Origin: Hetaerina americana
Lineage: Eukaryota > Arthropoda > Insecta > Odonata > Calopterygidae
Reading direction: 5' to 3'
DNA length: 64,000 bases
Assembly (NCBI GenBank): GCA_022747635.1
Contig: JAKTNV010000001.1
Coordinates: 44,122,946-44,186,945, forward strand
The notes beneath the pieces are model-generated. The model did no database searches. It had not been told where the DNA came from and saw nothing but the letters and a program-made list of their open reading frames with translations. The position numbers and the translations under genes are program-made. Of the stretch, positions 22,331 to 34,451 are shown piece after piece. How positions within the stretch are numbered: position 1 is the stretch's first letter; every line of letters starts with the position of its first letter.

Positions 22331-24700
22331 TGTACTCGAAGCATTTACAATTCACCCATTATTTGAGTCTCGTTTATATATCCCCAATCAGTACCCAAGA
22401 AACCAAATGTAATTTGAGCCAAATAGATTTTAAACATGTAATTATCTCTTTCCTAAAAACGGAAGATATTGTCTGATAATAAAGGAAAGTTCGTTAAAAT
22501 AATAAAAAAAATATTTAAAAGTTGTTGTGTTAAGTGCTTAAAAGTAATCCAATAAGGCATTTTAAATATATGGATGCTGCATGATATTTTGTAGAATATA
22601 AATACATCGTTCATGGCTTTATTGTTCGGTTAAAAAAGGTCTACATATTTATAATTTGACCAAAGTTTGAAGATGTTTTATCGTGGAGTGCAGAAGAAGT
22701 TCCAGTTTCATCTTTTTATACTTTTTGATGGTACTCATTTGAATAATTACATTTTATTGATATTTCGTATGCATAAAATTCACCCATATACTCGTAATGA
22801 CTGGGAAGTAAAGCAGTAAATATGCTTTCCTCATTAAGGTTATGTTTTTTCATTTCAATACAGGATTAAAACCATGTTATCATTGTGCAAAGGCATTTCA
22901 GTTAAATATGAAGTTAATAAATTTGTTGATAATTAGAGTAGGACATTAGTGGTATTAGTGATTTGATGAGATAGCTCATTCGACACGGGACTGTCGTATG
23001 ACACGAGACGCCCGGAGGAAAAAGGCGCAATTTCCCTAAACGGATATACGTAGGCCTTTGGGCGAACCTCTTTCCGATTGATTCGTACTCCCAAACTCTT
23101 AAGATTGCTGTTTGATAGTAAGCAATACACGTCTACTTTATGAGCGATGTTAGCGTTAATTTTACCGTACGTGAAGCGCTAGACGGGAAATGAATGAACG
23201 TTCAGATGTCATGTACTCAACCACACCACTTATATTTGATATTAGTGCAGGAGCGAGACGTTTTGCCGCTTGTCGTTGATTTTCTGTAAAAAAATCCCTA
23301 TTAAGAGGCCATCTTCTCTGCTATACGATATTTAAGCCTCTTTTAAAGCCTAATTTATAAAATCCATTCTTTTTGGATAGCTTTTTATCCCACAAAGAAA
23401 CTTCTCGACGATTACATTCTTTCCAACTTGGGGTTTTGTGCTTCTTAACCATGGCAGTAGTTCAAGGCTGATATGAACGTTTATGGACCCCTTTATTTTT
23501 TCCCACTCTCACCAAATGAAAGTATATCTGTGTCTGCAGGTATCTTGGTCTCTTGCTCCCGGGAAGGTAGTTTTTCCGGTAGTGGATTCCTCTGACTTAG
23601 CTGTTTTAGAGAGTTTCATTTGTCCATAGATGCTTCGTGTAGGTTCGCATATTTTTACAAGAGTTGTTCTTATCCTATGTGCAGCTCACTCCACAAAGGA
23701 ACAATCCTCGTCCTAAGTTACCCACACTTCGATTCACTCGAAGCGATTCATCAAGGATTCTTTCTACCACCGGTGGCTTCTGGTTTTGCAATTGTTTTAT
23801 TATTTATCGCCATTCCCTAATTCACTAGGGCTTCCGTTTCAAAGGAAGGGGTCTTTGGTAGCTTGATATCATTTTCTTAGAACCAGGTATTACATAGAAA
23901 GGAGAAACTAGCTCCGATTGGTAATTTTTTTTCCTACCACGTTATGGTAGGAAAACAACTCATCTAAAAATATTCATTTAGAATTTCTTGCGATAATAAA
24001 GAAAAATATGCTACTCTAGTTATACAGGCTATTTTCATCGCTAATTTAATATGATTCAGTCGATCTTTGATTATCCAGTTAAAATTTAGTTTCTCAGAGC
24101 GCATTCTTGGTCATAAAAATTTGCGTTCGGGAAGTGCACCTTTCATGCCGTTTCTTCAATAAATAACGCTACTGCAACGGTAATATGTGTGAACTGAATG
24201 CGAAGTAAATTATTATATTTATCTCATTTTAAAAAAGACACACCTAGCATGAAAGTTTCTCAAGTGTAAGCTACTTCCTCAATACGTTTGTATAAACGTT
24301 TTGAATTGTTCTTTTTAATTTTGTACCAAATATTATCGAAGAAATAGGTACAGTAAAGCCGGATGATATTGAACTTTGAACTTAATCATTATCATATTTG
24401 GCAATCAATTATCATCATAAAAGGGCACTACAGGAGTTCTTTAATGCACAAAGAGAGCAGGCAAAGCAAATTTTTAGGAAGATACCAAAGCATGTTTTCT
24501 TACGAAACCGAGGGAATCATCATGGCCACAAATTATATTGACATCTTGACGACAGAGATAAAATTAGAAAGATCCCGTCACCGACAGACTCAAGCACTCG
24601 TTCTTCCCATGCATGGTACACCTTCATAACACGTACCGAATATATTTAGTTATATCAACATGAGATAATAAAATTGTGTTAGGACCATAAATACATACTT
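22331..24700. other. AT-rich non-coding stretch
   Basis: No gene accepted. A good polypyrimidine-AG acceptor at 22845-22863 and another near 23539 precede short open frames, but neither leads into a recognisable exon. Confidence 0.5.
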
Positions 24701-24714
24701 TGAGAGAGAGTTTG

Positions 24715-24750
<36 letters not shown>

Positions 24751-24787
24751 ATATTATATATATATATATATATATATAATATACAAA

Positions 24788-24852
<65 letters not shown>
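24701..24852. repeat. TA microsatellite with GA/CT palindrome
   Basis: Two TA runs lie between 'gagagagagtttgtatatta' (from 24702) and its complement 'aatatacaaactctctctct' (24778 on), so the block can fold into a large cruciform. A further uninterrupted TA run follows to 24852. Confidence 0.95.
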
Positions 24853-24856
<4 letters not shown>

Positions 24857-24974
24857 AGGACATGACCCAAAAACTGCCTGCGTCTGTGAGTTGTAAGTAT
24901 ACAGTTCTCCTACCACAGCGATGGCAGTATCGAAACGTAACGCACGAACCCCGGGTTCGGTTTTTATTTGAGTA

Positions 24975-24976
<2 letters not shown>

Positions 24977-25042
<66 letters not shown>
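24977..25042. repeat. TA microsatellite
   Basis: Uninterrupted TA run that abuts the inverted SINE B head at 25047. Confidence 0.95.
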
Positions 25043-25044
<2 letters not shown>

Positions 25045-25046
25045 TA

Positions 25047-25107
25047 TGTGCCCCTCCGGTCAGCAGTCCAACGCTCTACCCCCTGGACTACCACGACCCA
25101 CATATTA

Positions 25108-25108
<1 letters not shown>
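25047..25108 (-). repeat. SINE B head fragment, inverted
   Basis: The reverse complement of this piece reads 'tatgtgggtcgtggtag', then 'gggggtagagcgttgg', then 'ctgctgaccggaggggc'. It is the head of the plus-strand SINE at 25157 with an extra 13-nt insert containing 'tccaggggg'. It stops before the B box. It faces the plus copy head to head across the TA run at 25109-25158. Confidence 0.85.

Positions 25109-25158
<50 letters not shown>
25109..25158. repeat. TA microsatellite between two SINE heads
   Basis: Uninterrupted TA run forming the centre of an inverted repeat made by the two SINE B heads. Confidence 0.95.
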
Positions 25159-25162
<4 letters not shown>

Positions 25163-25431
25163 TGTGGGTCGTGGTAGAGCGTTGGAATGCTGACCGGAGG
25201 GGCCCGATTTCGATTCCCGGGCAAGGAACTCTGGGCACCTGCAGCTCCACCCAAGCTATGTGATTTTTCGGGTACCAGATCTTCCTGGGAAACCATAACC
25301 AGCACAGGGAAAGGAACTGGCCCCCCTACCCTGATGTGTGAATTTCACACGCTTAATCGGGCTTAGTACTGGGTGAACTCTACCATCACCTACTAAACCG
25401 ACTTTCGGGTTGATTACTGTGTTTATGGTTT
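25157..25431 (+). repeat. tRNA-derived SINE, family B, copy 1
   Basis: The head has an A-box-like 'tggtagagcg' (25172-25181) and a B-box-like 'gatttcgattcccgg' (25206-25220), at a spacing usual for a Pol III internal promoter. The body shared with the other copies includes 'gggtaccagatctt', 'aaaggaactgg', 'tgatgtgtgaattt', 'ggtgaactct' and 'actaaaccgac'. Other copies lie at 60547-60805 (plus) and 57485-57697 (minus). Confidence 0.85.
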
Positions 25432-28400
25432 TTTATATATTAATATATATATATATATATATTTATTAATATACTTATTTAGTTACTTAATATATTAATA
25501 TACTTATTTATTTATTTAATTTATATAAATATGTATTTTTTACGATGGTTCAAAAATATATCATGAGTATTATGGCCCTGAAATACTTACTGCCATGCAT
25601 ATGAAGCACTACTACTTAAATACACCCATTGCACTTAGCCTAAAAGGTTATCTAATTACTATTTGAATAGATCTACCGTAAATGCGATACCGTATGACAC
25701 TTTAATTAATATTGCATGAGAGATTGCAACGTTGTTCGATAGAAAATTTACTTTAGTAGTGGTACATATATTTGAATAATAAATATTCCTGAAGCAGCTT
25801 TCAAACCAATCATCTGTTTTAAGAATTTAACATAAATGGAATTCAAGACACAATCCAATAAATATCTGTGAGTAGGAAATTCACCATTAATTTTTCTCAT
25901 CATTTGCGTTTTGGAAGATAATAATTGTACTTAAAATGCCTTAAAAAGTTGAAAATTATTTGAGAAATTTCACCATGCACCTGGTGGCAGAAAGTGTACG
26001 TGCTCGTATACGGTTGTATCTATCCTCTTCTTGTAGATTACGGTTGGAAGCGGTGGTCCGTTTTTCATTGATAAATCCTCATTCATGGGTTTAAATTCCG
26101 ATTTAGTGTGCGGAAAGTGAACAAAATATTATCTCAATCCCCTTCTTCGAAAAAACGATGAAAGAGTAAACTCCTAGAGGTTTACAGACGGAATATCTCA
26201 GGAAATGAGGGAGAGCGAGATGAGGGGTATGACGGAGAAGAGAATTCCGGCGACAAAAGTCTATTCCTATCGTAAAAAGGATCTATAATTGGGAAATAGT
26301 TCAAATAGAGCAATCAAGGTTCGGTAATTAAGAGCATTAATTTTTTGCCACGAATTATCTTAGTTCATTTTTAAACTTCGAATCACATTCTTTGTTCTAC
26401 CTGCTCATTGAAGTCTGAATAGTCTTCTCTAGTTAATAATTCCCAGTAGTGATCTTTTTTAAGTTTATCATAAATGAATTTAATAAATTTTATTTTATCT
26501 GTTCAATGGCTAAATTCTGTTATCTTGCATTATCTGCCATCATGTTGCAAATTTTAACGGTCTACTTTAACCTAAACTCCAATTAACTCTGCTATGGACG
26601 TTATTATACATATGATACCTACTAGCATAATTCTTGCAAGCATATTTCTAAAGATCAGTCAAGTAGTAAAAGAACTGACTCAAAGGAATAATATCGCGAG
26701 AATGTTAGAAAATTAAAGCATGCAACTTTTACTTGTATTGTATATACCTATTAACAGGAAATCATTTTCCATAGTTTGATAATTTACGATTCAGTGATAT
26801 TAATTTGATTCTATTTCATGCCTGCGAGTTTTGTTTAAATAATACAGAAAAATATCACACTAGTTTTGGGTATAGAATTGAACTGCAAGGTGATTTGCTT
26901 TCCTGTTTATTTGATTATGCTCACGTTTAAATTCAGCAAATGTGTTTAGTCCTCATGCAAATAAGGTATTAATGAAAATGATGGAGGTAGCGGCTTGAAT
27001 GGCTAGGGAATATGTTCTTGGGCCCATCGCAAGGGCTGGAAAATTTCTGAGTAAAGTGGAAAGGGACACTTTCGTAACTTCGACCTACTACACGGCCTGG
27101 CAAACAAGGGAGAAATTCCAACGAATTTCATGGCCACAGTCATGTCAAACTTTTTCAATCTATTTAGTTTGACGTGAGAACCCGGCCCCGCACATTTAGT
27201 TAAGGAGTCTATTTTCAAGCAAACTTCCTCACATTTCTAATTCGAATTTATGTATCTTATATTTCTTAATAAAAACATCCGTTTACTGGAATCGGAAGCA
27301 TGTTTGAGCCGTAACTTTTAGAGAGATTCTTATGTCAACGTAAATGTCAATCCAAATAAATTAATCTAACTCTCGCGGAAACTAATGCGTAATACCTCCC
27401 TTCCTTTAACTCATTACTGGAGTCTTATTACATATCTCTCCTCAACCATTGATTACAAATCAACTTTTCTCATTAAACTTTGCAGTAAATATTATCATCT
27501 ATGAATCACCTGGTGTCAGATAGATACTCAGAGCGTGTCATACCTATATAACCTAATCTCATCCATAACCTTGTGCGTTGCAGAGAGTAAATTCACCAAA
27601 TATAGGTTTTGGGAATGGGTTTGAAAAGGTATGGAGTTGGAGTATAAATGTTTAATTCAGTACCATCTTGTATTTATTACGAAAAAGTAGGTCTCAATTC
27701 TATTCAAACTTCCGCGTGAATCTCTATTTAATACTTTTGTTCCGATCGCCAAACATAAGTTGTTTTATAAAATAATTGACTGATAATATGGATTATGCCA
27801 ATTCGCCCTATTTTTTTCGATGAAAAATTTTAGTGTTTAAACGTCAACTTTCCCTGTTACTTGACAACTATGGCTGCACACGTTGTTGAGATACTGATCA
27901 TTTTCTTGTGCAACGATAGCTGAATTCAACCAGGAACCTTCAGGAAGTATGAAAGTAAGCCTTTCTCTATCAAATCTCATACTTGGGACGCGTGTCTCAG
28001 AATTTTTAAAGAGAACTATGGTCATTTTTTCTGACCGTTATATCCCTTCTAACGGCTGGTCTAATTAAAATCGGTTTTATGGCAGAATACCGAAAATTAA
28101 CGTATGTGGTGTGGAAGCAAAACTAGCTATTAAATGAGTCATTTTAATTTCTCTATGAATATGATACTTTTTAGTAGACTTAAAAAACTTTTAAAAATGT
28201 AGAAATTTTGAATGCACTTATTAATAATGGCAGCGGTAAAAATATTATGCTATTCATTAGCTAATATACGCCTTTTTATCTATAAAAAGTGCTTATGCAC
28301 TCATACTTGGAAAACAACCAGGAGTAGATTGTGGAAGGACCGCTAGTTGCATCTGGGTATGAAACGCTAAATATCACAAGTACATCGACGGTTATATTGA

Positions 28401-28900
28401 CATTTATCACACACTACTTTTAGCATATTTTTAAAAATTATCGTCCCCAAAATTCCAGGGCCTCCTTTGTAAGTCTTTACGTTATTTTTGAGGCCGGTCA
28501 CCTAAAATTGGGAAGGTACCCGATTTTATGTGCCTTGATCCACCTCAACGCTTGTATTTTCGAGAAATTCAATTGGCAGATTTATAAATGTGTAGATGAA
28601 GTATAATTGACACAAGATGAGAAATATTTATTGATGTACTTAATGCCTACTCTTAAGTAACAAAATTTAACTCTCATATCAAATAAATGAAAATACAATA
28701 AAAGTAAAATTTTCAACCCTTGTACTTTAAAGCACAATATTATTCGCACAATAAAAAGATTGCCGCGCATAAATTGGTACATGAACCCCTGAATTCATAG
28801 TTGAGAGAAGATGTTCATTTAGAAATCGGTTTTCATTAGCTTCAATGACGTTAGTTTATGCCACCAACTAATTTAAACAATACTAGGATAAATCATTATT
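25432..28900. other. AT-rich non-coding stretch
   Basis: The first 100 bases (to about 25532) are a TA/TTA-rich low-complexity tail after the SINE. The remainder shows no recognised gene. Minus-strand frames at 27003-27218 and 27837-28025 have no motif and no convincing splice sites. Confidence 0.55.
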
Positions 28901-28904
28901 ATTA

Positions 28905-29055
28905 TTTGCAAGCCTGATGATGATCAAATTGAGTAGTTTCAGGCGCGATGTGGTGGAAGTTGTACATAGCGACTGATCGAAACTTTTTCCTTTTGATATT
29001 ATTATCAAGTGGAAAAGTGCTTCGATCAGTTTTTCATCCTGATGATGATACTTTG
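28905..29055. repeat. Hairpin with flanking 'cctgatgatgat' direct repeats
   Basis: A hairpin of about 59 nt at 28972-29030 pairs 'ctgatcgaaac...cc' with '...gcttcgatcag', capped by an inner 'ttgata...tatcaa' stem. Copies of 'cctgatgatgat' lie on both sides (28913 and 29038). CTGATGA plus CGAAAC are elements of hammerhead-type and Penelope-terminal motifs. A decayed Penelope-like terminus is my best guess, and a small hairpin RNA is an alternative. Confidence 0.45.
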
Positions 29056-29344
29056 TACATTATTTAAATTCGCATTTTAATTGTTATTTTTTGATTACTG
29101 TGTGTTTCAATTGTTCAATGATGATAATTATTTTTAAAGACATTTTACAAAGTTTAAAAACAAAAAATCTCTGAGTAGCGCTTAATATTTACCGTGCAGA
29201 CTGACGCAGGACCGAACTGAATACCGTGGCCGCCTCGGCACGCATACTGGAAATGCGTGGCTGACCTTGGGACTGGTAATTTATTAGGTTTCCTGGAGGT
29301 TTGATCCGGTACTACCATGGTGGAATTTCCTTTCAACCATAGTC

Positions 29345-30240
29345 TACTTCATTCGCACAGCACCCCTCGAGTGAGCCGGGACGGGACAAGAAGCCTCGGC
29401 AAGGTGCGCGAGAAATTACGGGGATTTGAGCATCGATGAGTGGCCGAGGGGGGAGAGTAAGAGGATGAAGGAGCTGGGGAATGAGGGAAAAGTGTTGAGG
29501 GATTGTGAAGAAGGAACTCGGGTAGGAGATCGAAGGAAAGGTGAAGGGAGGTGTGGAGGTGTGCGAGGGGGGGTGTTTAGGGTGAAGGGGGTTTTGAGGA
29601 CCTCCAGAGTACGGGCTGGGGAGAGAGCGAGCAGGTTGTAGGGTAGGGCAGGAAGTCGGACAGGGGTTGGTGCAGGTGTGTGGATGAGCGAGAGGGGAGG
29701 AAGAATGAGAGATTGGAGATGGGTATGGGACAGGGACCAGCAGGGGTGCGGGGTTGAGCCAAAACACACGTACACAACCTCGCGAAGACCCCGTGTGCTC
29801 TCACACACAGACACGCGCATACTCACAAGAGCCAACCCCCACCCCCTCCGTTCCACTGCTGTTCAGCAGGGGGTGAACGATACGGCCATCGACCCGGCCG
29901 ACTCGTCTGTCCGCCCGCCCGCCCGCACACCACGCACCCCCTCAAAACAGCACTCTATCCTCCCCATTCCTCAGCCCCTCTCCCCCTCCGAACCCCTCTC
30001 TGCCATTTTCGTGCCCGCCCATCCTCATCCTCTTCATTCCCTTCACTCTCCATTCTCTCCCCTTCTTCTTCCTCCCCTCTTGTCATCCTCCCCACCCTCT
30101 CCATCCCTTTATCGACGTCTCTCCAGTCCTCTCCGCTTCCAACCCAACGCCCCCGCGCTCCTCTCCCGCGAGCTCTTCTCACCAAAGCTGCTTCCCGCTC
30201 GTTACAAGCCATCCCTTTCCGGTTTTCCCGTCTAGCCAAA
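29345..30240. other. GC-rich CpG block with purine-to-pyrimidine switch
   Basis: From about 29420 to 29740 the plus strand is purine-rich. A CpG-rich centre (29745-29930, with 'cccgcccgcccgc') follows, and then the strand is pyrimidine-rich to about 30170. Several open frames over 140 codons on both strands translate to Pro/Ser or Gly/Arg low-complexity sequence and are not believable proteins. The symmetry suits a bidirectional promoter or CpG island, but no exon was found beside it. Confidence 0.6.
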
Positions 30241-31086
30241 ACTTTCTCCGTGGCTACTTCCCTCTCCCACACTATAATCATTCTCTTCTCGTAGCCCTAA
30301 AAAAGATAGAATCCTTTCGACGGGTCGTATTTATTACCTAAGTTTTTTTACTGTCATTTGTGCGAATTAAGCCTCCTTTGCCTTTTTGTGGCTATCAGGC
30401 AAAATGGTATGAATGACATAGCGATGAATTTATGAACAAAATATTTGTGAACCTGATACCAGCAATTTAATGTAATAATTTTATAGAAAAGCGATAGCTT
30501 GAGTTTTCCCCGCCTTTTTTCGTCTTCACACTTTCCATAGTTTTCTGACATTTACCACAAGTATATTAATTTTGAATTAAGTGAATATTTTTAGGAACTC
30601 AGCCAACTTGTAACTTTAATAAGTATTATCTCAATGGCTTCAGCGCGTTCCTTTTCCCTTCGCTGTATTATTATCAAGCAGTCATTTTTTCTAAATTCTA
30701 ATTTAGCCTTCAAAATTTCCTTCTCTATTGGTACGTTCTCAACCCTTATTCATGAAGCTGTTGTATTTTTCATTTTAAGGGACTCTATTTTTAACTCTTT
30801 CTTCTGCCTCTGATGGATATTTTTTCCCATATTTCTTTTTTCTTTTCTTCCTTTCTGCTTGCCTGGTACCTTTAATCTTAAACTTCCAAAGTTATTCACT
30901 CTTTATGATGTTTTCCTTAACATACATTTTTCTCATAACCCCCTTGAATTTATCCTATTTTTAGATTGATATTTCCACAGAAGAGGTAATGCCGAGTCCC
31001 CGGAAAAATGAAACCTAAAAGGAACTTCTTTAACTCTAGCTATTACTTTAATTATGCTCCAAAACAAAAATTTTTAGTTCCTTATT
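30241..31086. other. Non-coding stretch
   Basis: No gene recognised. 30760-30990 is pyrimidine-rich and could be a remnant of minus-strand LINE sequence, but this is too weak to call. Confidence 0.45.
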
Positions 31087-31226
31087 AATTAAAAATTGGC
31101 AATTTTACACTAAATAAAATTTAATACGACCGGTTTCAAAATAACATCATCATCAGGTGATGATGCAGTTACATTAAAACCGGTCGTATTCAATTTTATT
31201 TTATGGAAAATTGCCAAATTTTAATT
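31087..31226. repeat. Fold-back repeat with 'accggt' arms
   Basis: An imperfect palindrome of about 140 bp centred near 31156. Its arms share 'aaattggcaatttt' / 'aaaattgccaaattt', 'aatacgaccggttt' / 'aaaccggtcgtatt' and 'catcatcatca' / 'tgatgatg'. The 'catcatcatcaggtgatgatg' type of centre next to 'accggt' is similar to terminal parts of Penelope-like elements and fold-back repeats of arthropods. The family is not certain. Confidence 0.8.
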
Positions 31227-33752
31227 ATAATGATATTCTACCAAATCACGCTTGAAACGTTTCTTTTTATTTTGAGCTCCTGGTCTGTTGTTACGTAAAC
31301 TCATGTAATCGGTTAACTTGCTGATGATTCATTTACTTGCTGATCCTATGGAGTTAAAATTTTAATTGAGAATCTTCAATGGAATCAGATTTAAATGAGC
31401 TGAGAAATTTCGATATATTAGATTGCAGTGAAATTTTTCACCTGTGTCAAATTTCTAAACTCGCGAATGATGGTAAACTACATTATTGATTGTTGTTATA
31501 CAAGAGTCGAAACTTTTCAAAGATTAAAGGTAGATTTACTATTCAAAAAATTACCGTTATAAGGTCAAATCATCCAATCAGCTGTATACTGGAGAATAGA
31601 TTCTTGTGTAGATAAAGCGAACTTACTACCTCACTACTTCTAGATGTACGTACGCCTTGAATTTCATTCTGTCCATGACCCACTCTCTACTCTTAATCTA
31701 TTTGGTATTGAAGTTTCCCATATCAACAGCCGACGTTTGAAGGATTCTCGTGGACGTTGGAAGAACAGGATATAATGATTAATCACAGATGTTCTTGATT
31801 AAATTATTCTCGAGAAAGTTGTCCTTCGTTGATGGAAGACAGTAATGGCGTCAGTTAAGTGAAAATTTTACGGAAGAAGCAAAATGTTGCTTGGGAACTG
31901 GTAGGGTGGGACTTGGATATATTATTTTTTAATTTTCCTCTCAGCCCCACAAGATTACTAAAAAATATTACTATTTTGTGCCATATTCCACCAAAACGTA
32001 ATATTATGTGAAATGGAATGAATCCAAGCAGATCTACTATTTTTTAAGAATGGACATTATTAATATGCAAATACTGTTTATGTGCTGTACTCCAGATGAA
32101 TATCTCCTGATTAGACCAACTTCAGTTGTGGTCTTTCAGTTTTCTTCAAAAGGTTTTTCTTGGTAATGGAATATATTCATTTACTTTAAAGAAAAGGACG
32201 ACATTCTTCTTAATTGTAATGTCCTTTTTGACACTATCATTCAAATTTCCAATCAGTTTCCTCCAAGGAGTTCCATCTCTTTTTCATTGGTAGTTGACTA
32301 ATAACACTATATCAAGTACGCCAGGAAGATGATAATAATTATTTAAGAAAATTATTGAATGAAACAATTTTCCAAAATAATTTAATTTTACCAAGCATAG
32401 CGTTCCCCTTTTATATCAAATGTAGTTGACTGAAGAAGACTGAACTTTTATTACAATTATGTGCTCACTTTTAAGCAGCCTTCCACCTTCTCATTTCAAC
32501 TTCGACGAACCTTTACGCCAGTGTATTCCTTTCATCCCTGCGCTCCAGGAATTTTTATTTGAACATCTCCCACCCTTTCAGTCTTCACCCTCTTGTCGCT
32601 CCCTCCTCCCTCTTGCCCTTCCCCTATTAAGCTCTCTTGCCCTTTTCCGCTTCCTTTCTCCCGAACCCTTCGACCGCGATAGGTGGCTTCCTCCTTTCCC
32701 TCAACATTTCGTGATCACTTGCCATCCCTTCTCCCCATTCCTGCTTCTTCTTGTACAAGGTCCGTCTGGACGTCTGATTGCCTCCTGATTTCTCACTAAA
32801 TCCGTTACCCTTTACCTTTCTTTTTCTATACTTCAGTCGCGATGACATTATTTCCCATTGTCATACTAGCAAAGGATTTATTCTCGCTACTTTCGTGGAT
32901 TTCATCCTCGCGATAGCTAACTAGCGAACAGGCACATTTTACCCTTTTCTCTTTCCTCCTCTGTTCAGGATCCGATGGCTTGTCTCACAAACATTATATT
33001 CTTCATTTTTTGCTTTTTTATCGAACGATCTGACCTCCTTCCTGGTTATTTCCAATAGATAAATGAAAGGGTGTCGTAATGAAATAAGCCGTGCATTAGG
33101 ATCGTCACTTTGTTAACCCGTCATTTATGGAAATGATTGCTTCGGTATGAAAAGAGCCAGAGTAATCTCATATCTTCTGTTACTTTGGGACTAATTCCGA
33201 GTATCATGGTTCCTGAGCATATTCAAAAGAGAAACTATTATTCATCATTTTAATGGAAATATTTTTATTTAAACTTCCGCTGTCGATACAATTATTTAAA
33301 GATATTAATATCAAAGAATACACAAATAAAGAAGTAGCATATACGTTTCCTATGGCAAACATTTTGCCCAGAAAAGTAGTTCTTCATTCATGATAATATG
33401 ATGGTGTTATGGTGTAAATCAGTCAAATTTGTGTATTGTTTGCCCTATTTTTTCACCTTCATAATAAAGAATGGATTCGACTAGTAAGCGAATAAGTTAA
33501 CAAATAATAATTTAATTTTCCTCTACGAGAATTAAATTTCATCGTACTTTTAAATGATCAATTATTTTCTTTTTATTTAGGATTTAAGTATTTCAAAAAG
33601 TTGTGTTTTTTGTAAATTTCCGTAAATGTAGACGAAACAACAAAATCATCAAATTTTTCAAATACTCTTTTTTTCTCTGATGAACATAAGATGAAATGTG
33701 ATGTCACAAGGATACTTTCTGTATAATTATTCTTTATTTTTTTCATTTTCAG
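31227..33752. other. Non-coding stretch upstream of the predicted exons
   Basis: No gene recognised. 32455-32830 is pyrimidine-rich on the plus strand. If the exons at 33.75 and 34.39 kb are real, this would be intron sequence. Confidence 0.5.
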
Positions 33753-33815
33753 AATACGAAAGCCTTCTTCAGTCAAGTGCTTCAGGAGGCAATTACGAGG
33801 CAGCTCCCCAACAAG
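33753..33815 (+). CDS. Predicted 63-nt internal exon, unidentified gene
   Basis: A strong acceptor ('tttttttcattttcag') ends at 33752 and a good donor ('caacaag|gtagat') follows 33815. The open frame takes one base from the previous exon and leaves one base over. It codes EYESLLQSSASGGNYEAAPQ plus a final Q, assuming the incoming base is G. With 63 nt and phase 1 at both ends, the exon could be skipped without a frameshift, as in alternatively spliced cassette exons. The next predicted exon at 34386 fits its phase. I do not recognise the protein. The peptide is polar and looks disordered. Confidence 0.5.
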
Positions 33816-34385
33816 GTAGATATCCGAATTTTTCTGTTACAGCCACTCATTTTTCTACCTCTTTCATTGTAACGCTAAAAATCATTTCTGATTAAGTCAC
33901 TCAAAAAGTTAGTGATTGAATATCAATACTAAACGTTATAATTTAACTTATAAATAACAAATATCAATGTAAATATTAAATATTTTAGTGTTAAAACTTT
34001 AACTTAAAGCTGACCAACTAGACATAAATGGTAGCAGAATAGACTCACTGATATCGATGTTTAGTGTTTAGTTTATTATTCTGTTGAATATTAGAAAAAA
34101 TCAATATTTTTCTCCATTTTCATTTCCATATTCAAAAAATTATTTTTCGGTTCGGTTTTTATTATTAAGTTGTGATAGGAGATATTTAACAATCATTCAA
34201 ACGGTATTAGATACTCACTAACCTCAATAAATAACAATGTGGGCATTTTATTTAAAATTTTACGGAGAATATCATTATATTGATTGCTGTTTTTTAATTT
34301 AGAATTTTATATTTCACAGTGCGAATTTGATCCCTGCACGTCCCAACCAGAGATTAAAATGCCGGTTTAAAATTTTTTCCCTTAG
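33816..34385 (+). other. Predicted 570-nt intron
   Basis: AT-rich, GT at the start and 'ttttttcccttag' at the end, with no open frame of note. Confidence 0.45.
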
Positions 34386-34451
34386 CAGCGAGCATTAAAC
34401 CATACAAATCGGATGCCATTCAGATTTATGGATACCCGCGACCAGTAGTAG
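34386..34451 (+). CDS. Predicted 66-nt internal exon with tandem (NAGNAG) acceptor
   Basis: The acceptor 'aattttttcccttag' ends at 34385, and a second AG three bases on ('cttagcag') makes a NAGNAG site whose two uses differ by one Ala codon. The donor is 'gtagtag|gtagag'. Continuing the frame from 33815 gives A-ASIKPYKSDAIQIYGYPRPVV with one base over, so phase 1 at both ends again. Agreement of frame and phase across two independently chosen splice pairs is the main evidence. The peptide resembles a linker in a larger protein, and no family is assigned. Flanking exons were not found. Confidence 0.5.

Noticed and set aside
22846..22950. Possible zinc-finger exon after a strong acceptor (KPCYHCAKAFQLNMKL)
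   Set aside because: It has CxxC and a Phe/Leu pattern, but the two His expected of a C2H2 finger are absent and the frame stops at once. A chance match is likely.
23520..23580. 27-nt possible exon between 'ctgtgtctgcag' and 'gggaag|gtagtt'
   Set aside because: Too short, no matching neighbour exon, and the frame gives only about nine residues.
29333..30281. Overlapping frames of 108-185 codons on both strands
   Set aside because: All arise from the GC-rich, strand-biased composition. Several frames are open at once and the products are Pro/Ser or Gly/Arg low complexity.
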